Source: Candidatus Binatia bacterium (GTDB lineage: Bacteria; Desulfobacterota_B; Binatia; UBA9968). From it: DNA of 5,111 nt. The first letter of the stretch is position 1, and every line of letters starts with the position of its first letter. Location: positions 1-5,111 of the forward strand of contig JAICHC010000273.1 in assembly GCA_025922795.1 (NCBI GenBank). Direction: 5' to 3'. This document shows, piece by piece, positions 4,988 to 5,111 of the stretch. A model generated the notes under the pieces. The model saw only the letters and a list, made by a program, of their open reading frames with translations. It did not search any database and was not told the origin of the DNA. A program made the translations under genes and the position numbers.

Positions 4988-5111
4988 GTGCCTCCGCAGA
5001 GGGACGAGCCGCTGCGAGTGCGCTCTTACGTTGATAAAATATCGGCGCGAAGCGACCAAAGCCGGCAAAACCGTCTCGCCGCCGGGACAGTTCCGGGCCG
5101 CATTGATGCAA
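4988..5111. other. Right-edge segment with undecided partial open frames
   Basis: Several frames stay open to the edge. On the plus strand one runs from GTG 4988, and another from TTG 5031 with a protein-like stretch IKYRREATKAGKTVSPPGQF. On the minus strand a frame enters from the edge and stops at 4985-4983. None has a clear ribosome site or a motif I recognise. The plus frame at 5031 fits best with the upstream TTGACA, but 27 codons cannot settle it. Confidence 0.2.

Overview
The window is a high-GC (by eye, a little under 60%) bacterial chromosomal segment of single genes and gene pairs on both strands. Shine-Dalgarno sites are clear in front of several genes. The mix (AhpD-like protein, DUF1499 lipoprotein, class III cyclase, GFA protein, crotonase, DUF3175, secreted TPR protein) suits a soil or sediment proteobacterium or a related uncultured lineage. 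The sequence does not fix the taxon, and I see no phage, IS, CRISPR or defence genes.

Left part (1-822): two minus-strand genes form a likely operon, an AhpD/carboxymuconolactone decarboxylase-like protein followed by a DUF1499 lipoprotein that runs off the left edge. The DUF1499 gene is easily missed because it is cut by the edge and has no ATG at the start of its signal peptide. A divergent promoter region (725-822) separates this operon from the cyclase.

Middle (823-3650): an unusual class IIIb adenylate cyclase with an N-terminal CxxC/CxxC zinc-ribbon-like motif, a complete catalytic set, and a C-terminal membrane region. It converges on a GFA-family zinc protein. A divergent promoter region (2361-2601) then leads to a crotonase-fold enoyl-CoA hydratase/isomerase homologue that keeps only one of the two hydratase glutamates. 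The crotonase gene converges on a small basic DUF3175 protein with a TTG start.

Right part (3651-5111): an intergenic inverted repeat containing a tRNA T-arm-like core, a secreted TPR protein, and a small three-helix membrane protein gene that looks broken by a single missing base. The last 124 bases hold only ambiguous partial open frames.

The genes do not form one evident pathway. The strongest leads are the cyclase architecture, the frameshifted membrane protein, the DUF1499 start, and the 3742-3794 repeat. I found nothing that I can defend as an entirely new multi-gene system.
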